Translations under genes and position numbers: made by a program
Source: Flavobacterium sp. UBA7665
Lineage (GTDB): Bacteria > Bacteroidota > Bacteroidia > Flavobacteriales > Flavobacteriaceae
Direction: 5' to 3'
NCBI GenBank assembly: GCA_002483285.1
Contig: DLHP01000019.1
Location: 87,885 to 151,884 of the forward strand
DNA length: 64,000 nucleotides
The notes under the pieces: model-generated
Seen by the model: only the letters and a program-made list of their open reading frames with translations
Told to the model about the DNA's origin: nothing
Database searches by the model: none
In this document: piece by piece, positions 63,901-64,000 of the stretch
How the letters are laid out: every line of letters starts with the position of its first letter
Numbering within the stretch: position 1 is the stretch's first letter

Positions 63901-64000
63901 ACCCTTGTACTACAGCTTTGGCCTTGAACGTGAAAATGTTCATCCAGGGTTACTACATTGGAGGCGGATTAATGAGCTCAGTGATGAGCAACCAGGGAAC
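54915..64000 (+). CDS. giant YDG/MBG-repeat surface protein (incomplete at window end)
   Basis: At least 3028 codons without a stop. The ATG at 54915 gives a 68-residue charged leader before a signal-like helix at 69-83 (MAVLLLLLSAHSWAQ). Then: a jelly-roll-like domain (84-295), a unit of about 110 residues (296-406), YDG-type repeats (NKVYDG or NKVFDG with ATITG), Ig-like putative units, a domain of about 200 residues (752-955 and again 1490-1693), a propeller-like region (about 2476-2816), an Ig-like unit and a Ca-binding-looking stretch (DTDGDTFGD, STDCDDTNG, TDCDDTNP). I count 14 YDG units. It is expected at the cell surface, probably T9SS-exported, for adhesion or gliding. Confidence 0.85.
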   Translation, partial: MKSILQLLVSRLPRILRKEKSTAMAENDSGTKPNLFVTGEKNYKGNSFFSAWFRLTPKGDALNFRHAAMAVLLLLLSAHSWAQLSITSTSTAFTQNFTIGSSATAAMPTGFKICTGASPNWDTGATATTLAAGTSGTGALTGSSSGSTYNFANGVTASSTDRAVGFLTSGGFASPNSIILKFTNNTGVTVTSLNVSYDYEKYRAGTRAWGMTFFHGATANPTTAATAGDQSYAADGANAVVNPPTSTTKTITGLTVSIANGASYYLKWTSTGSGGSTNSQGIGLDNFSITAFGAAAPPTITGAATASAFTTVYGTASAAQNFSVSGADLTANLVATAPAGFEVSNDGTAYGTTASFTQSGGNASGTLRIRLKADAQVSGDYNAKTIALTSTGATTVDITTSATGNSVTAKELLISGIVPENKVFDGNTSATLTGTAALEGLLTADIPNVTLGGSPVATFASSAIAENIPVTVTGYTISGSAASNYALTQPLGLTANITSASTPVINSATTATATYGIAATPYIITASGSPTLFTADGLPNGLEVNSSTGEITGVPLDFPGLYNVTLTASNGEIGTGFLAYTILAKELTVSGATADNKEYDRTTTATISGSVLDGVVGSDDVTVSNTATFADANVGTAIAVTSTQTLTGVDAVKYTLTIPTGLTADITPKALTIPDAVAQNKPFDGNTTATITGTLSGIIAPDVVTLNLSGTFATSAVGTGIAVTSTSTIGGANAANYSLTQPSGLTANILAGPTVLAAGDLAIIGYNTSGAPDNFAVLVLKDLNAGTVFYVNDNEVATAGGTAFTDLGEVEASFTVKAGQTIPAGTVLILPWGQAAVSTTTYDWSTTSGAGLGNNNEELYIYTASAITSSTPTAFIYYAKIGTSVSAIPSGLTAGTTAISPSGSALRYATSGARYVGCPQQLLAAIGTTATNWNTTGAATLAAADWTFTVESVCRSIDATGTLAALTTTYGTASAETSFEVSGSNLLAGITVTAPAGFEVSLTSGGAFASSLTIGAAGNIASTTVFVRLAAATTFGTYSGNIALTSAGTTSANVATASSTVDKLTITTTGAVASNKVYDTTATATITGALPVGAVVTDGIAIVGDGTFDSANVGTAKPVTANLTLTGSNTSSYILTQPTGLTADITAVALTITGITANSKVFDGNTDATISGTPSLVGVLSADLANVVLDGTPVATFATSAVGTAIAVNVTGYTLSGSAATNYVLTQPTLSADITDSPFPTITSVLTASAVYGMPSATYTITGTESPTSYNAVGLPSGLSVNTATGEITGTPTDFPGVFNVTISATNLGGTGTAILVYTITPKELTVATAVADTKVYDQTTAATISGSSLVGVVGADDVLVSNTGTFASATVGTAIAVTSTQTLSGADAAKYTLTLPAGLSADITPKALTIPDALAQNKVFDGTDTATITGTLTGVIAPDDVTLTLSGTFASSTPANGIVVTSTSTIGGADAGNYTLTQPTGLTANIIPGPTTLAAGDIAIIGYNTTVAPDNIAILVLKELNPGTVFYVNDNEVSAAGGTAFADLGEAEASFTVKAGQTIPAGTVIVLPWGQAAVSTTTYDWSSTTGAGLGNNNEEIYIYTAPAITATTPTAFIYFAKVGSSVSAIPAGLTLGTTAISPTGAALRYKTTGALYVGCPAALLAAIGDTATNWASTGATTTVATDWSFTVEALCRTIATTGTLSVLSTTYGTPSSETSFDVSGSNLIEGILVTAPSGYELSLTSGGTFTPTLTVGAAGTIDPTTIYVRLSAAATFGTYSGNIVLTSSGAPTVNVATGAGTVSKLTISTSGAVASNKVYDRTTVAQITGAVAVGAIVNDGITIVGDGTFDSANVGTAIPVTAALTLSGLNTSSYDLVQPTGLAADITPATLTIAGVSANNKEYDANSSATLTGTLAGVIAPDNVTLVKSASFATATVGTAKPVTSTSFVTGVDAGNYEFVQPTGLVADITPKALTIADAIAQNKVFDGNTTAVITGTLSGVIEPDNVVLNLSGTFATSAVGTGIAVTSTSTITGGDASNYTLTQPLGLTANITAGALTPQTITFNPLADVVYGDTVTLTATASSGLPVSYESLNPAIASISGNVLTTLSVGTVTIKATQAGDGTYDTAPFVNQTLTITPKELTATATANNKVYDGNEFATIGGTLNGIVGADVVNFNGTGIFVSSTVGTTIEVISTASIDGANASNYTLAALTGLTADITPKSLTVVPGTAVADNKVYDQTDVANITGGDLVGVVGADEVYILDTFGTFNDANVGTAKPVTAALTLDGASAFNYTLIQPTGLTANITAAGLTINGLSGVDKVYDATTAASITGTPSLTGILGADDVVLSGSAVASFATKTVANAKPITVSGYTLSGAQAGNYSVAQPTGITANITPASLQVIGAVAQNKPFDGTTAAVITGTLSAALGSDVVTLIGTGNFATSAMGTAIAVTATATVGGADGLNYIIDPQPTGLFADITAGLQFTQGRLVVARVGATGQPTAPTSASTATFLDEYTTTGTAGISVALPTASTSTINRITESGSATSEVQLNLSANGQYLVLGGYDLAPGTASANNAANPRVIARINNYGTVATLPIGATHTSGFRSATSTDGTRFWTAGNGNGVTTVPFTASTVTPATPTTIFSGATNLRVVSIFNNQLYYSTGSGTNGIYKVGTGTPTTTGQTSTNVVGLADVYAYSMVNRGGSNWNLYAVVGSSVAANQGIYKYSSVDNGATWTANGSIKPTAAPTFGITATVNGSNVDIYATTATGTASTILKVTDSAAFNANLTGTPTVLVTAPANTFFRGIAFAPVEPVSAAVLAGNATVCQDASTTNLSVAITGGVGPFTVTYSDGTSNFTVPNYTSDANIPVTPSTTTTYTLVSVTDAYGYAGSGISGSAVVTVNANVTYYADTDGDTFGDLNSPTVSCFGAPEGYVANSTDCDDTNGTIYQSGLLYIDLDNDGFDAGQATVCYGASVPTGYSITTGGTDCDDTNPLLNPTNPCTTALALNVKMFIQGYYIGGGLMSSVMSNQG
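56404..60830 (+). repeat. tandem duplication of a 2214-bp coding block
   Basis: Two successive copies, about 56404-58620 and 58621-60830, have the same order of domains: Ig-like putative domain, YDG, YDG, the domain of about 200 residues, the unit of about 110 residues, YDG, YDG. The motif GPTxLAAGD(L/I)AIIGYNT lies at 57168 and 59382, exactly 2214 nt (738 codons) apart. The copies have diverged at many bases but kept the frame. Confidence 0.85.

Noticed and set aside
1..64000. Transposases, integrases, phage genes, tRNA or rRNA genes
   Set aside because: None was recognised on either strand by reading the translations and the intergenic DNA; a covariance-model search was not possible here.

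Overview
The window looks like the chromosome of a Bacteroidota bacterium, most likely a Flavobacteriaceae member. The reasons are visible in the sequence: promoter elements of the TAnnTTTG type, few Shine-Dalgarno sites, signal peptides ending in ..AQ or ..SQ, a type IX secretion (T9SS) sorting tail, a CusA-TolC fusion, DUF983, DUF6660-like and DUF2892 proteins, and lipoprotein adaptor proteins. By eye G+C is near one half, which is high for Flavobacterium. No tRNA, rRNA, CRISPR array, transposase or phage gene was seen.

Layout. (1) 1-294 is the start of a CoA-transferase. (2) 384-9166 is a DNA-damage locus: a LexA-like XRE/S24 repressor divergent from a six-gene run imuA-imuB-dnaE2, exonuclease/GIY-YIG fusion, DUF1810 and AlkB. 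Two matching palindromes lie in the divergent region and both promoters lie between them. (3) 9287-16414 holds a zinc alcohol dehydrogenase, a small His/Cys-rich protein, a CusA-TolC fusion pump and its CusB-type adaptor. (4) 16425-19932 is a signalling block: single-domain receiver, FixL-like PAS kinase, receiver-Crp/Fnr fusion and a BON-domain protein. (5) 20063-25858 holds a PLP decarboxylase, nadA-nadB, a RIC/ScdA di-iron repair protein and a GH130 glycosidase. (6) 25867-28595 holds a desaturase, another receiver and a TauE/SafE exporter. (7) 28600-43456 is a thiol/sulfane-sulfur and efflux region: TolC-adaptor-RND pump with a PII-like protein and DUF2892, OsmC, small proteins, thioredoxin, a methyltransferase-HMA fusion, HMA, DUF2892, persulfide-dioxygenase-like MBL/rhodanese, DUF983, a P-type ATPase, a frameshifted rhodanese and a Crp/Fnr regulator with two cysteines. 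(8) 43663-50928 holds folE, cyanophycin synthetase, a receiver, and a lipoprotein/SdiA-regulated-like/porin operon. (9) 51276-64000 holds two giant cell-surface proteins; the second runs off the window and carries at least 14 YDG-type repeats and a 738-residue internal duplication.

The main discovery is a regulon that ties regions 1, 4, 5 and 7 together. Ten intergenic palindromes of the form TGAY-N4-RTCA (seven exact, three with one mismatch) sit at one fixed distance, 29.5 nt from palindrome centre to the TA of a TAnnTTTG-like -7 element. That is the geometry of a class II Fnr/Crp-activated promoter. The genes under these promoters are a CoA-transferase, a receiver, a BON protein, a decarboxylase, nadAB, RIC, an RND pump operon, OsmC, a persulfide dioxygenase-like protein, DUF983 and a rhodanese. 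Two regulators in the window have FNR-type recognition helices (E..SR): the receiver-Crp/Fnr fusion paired with the FixL-like kinase, and the stand-alone Crp/Fnr beside the rhodanese. I infer a low-oxygen / nitrosative / reactive-sulfur response controlled by one or both.
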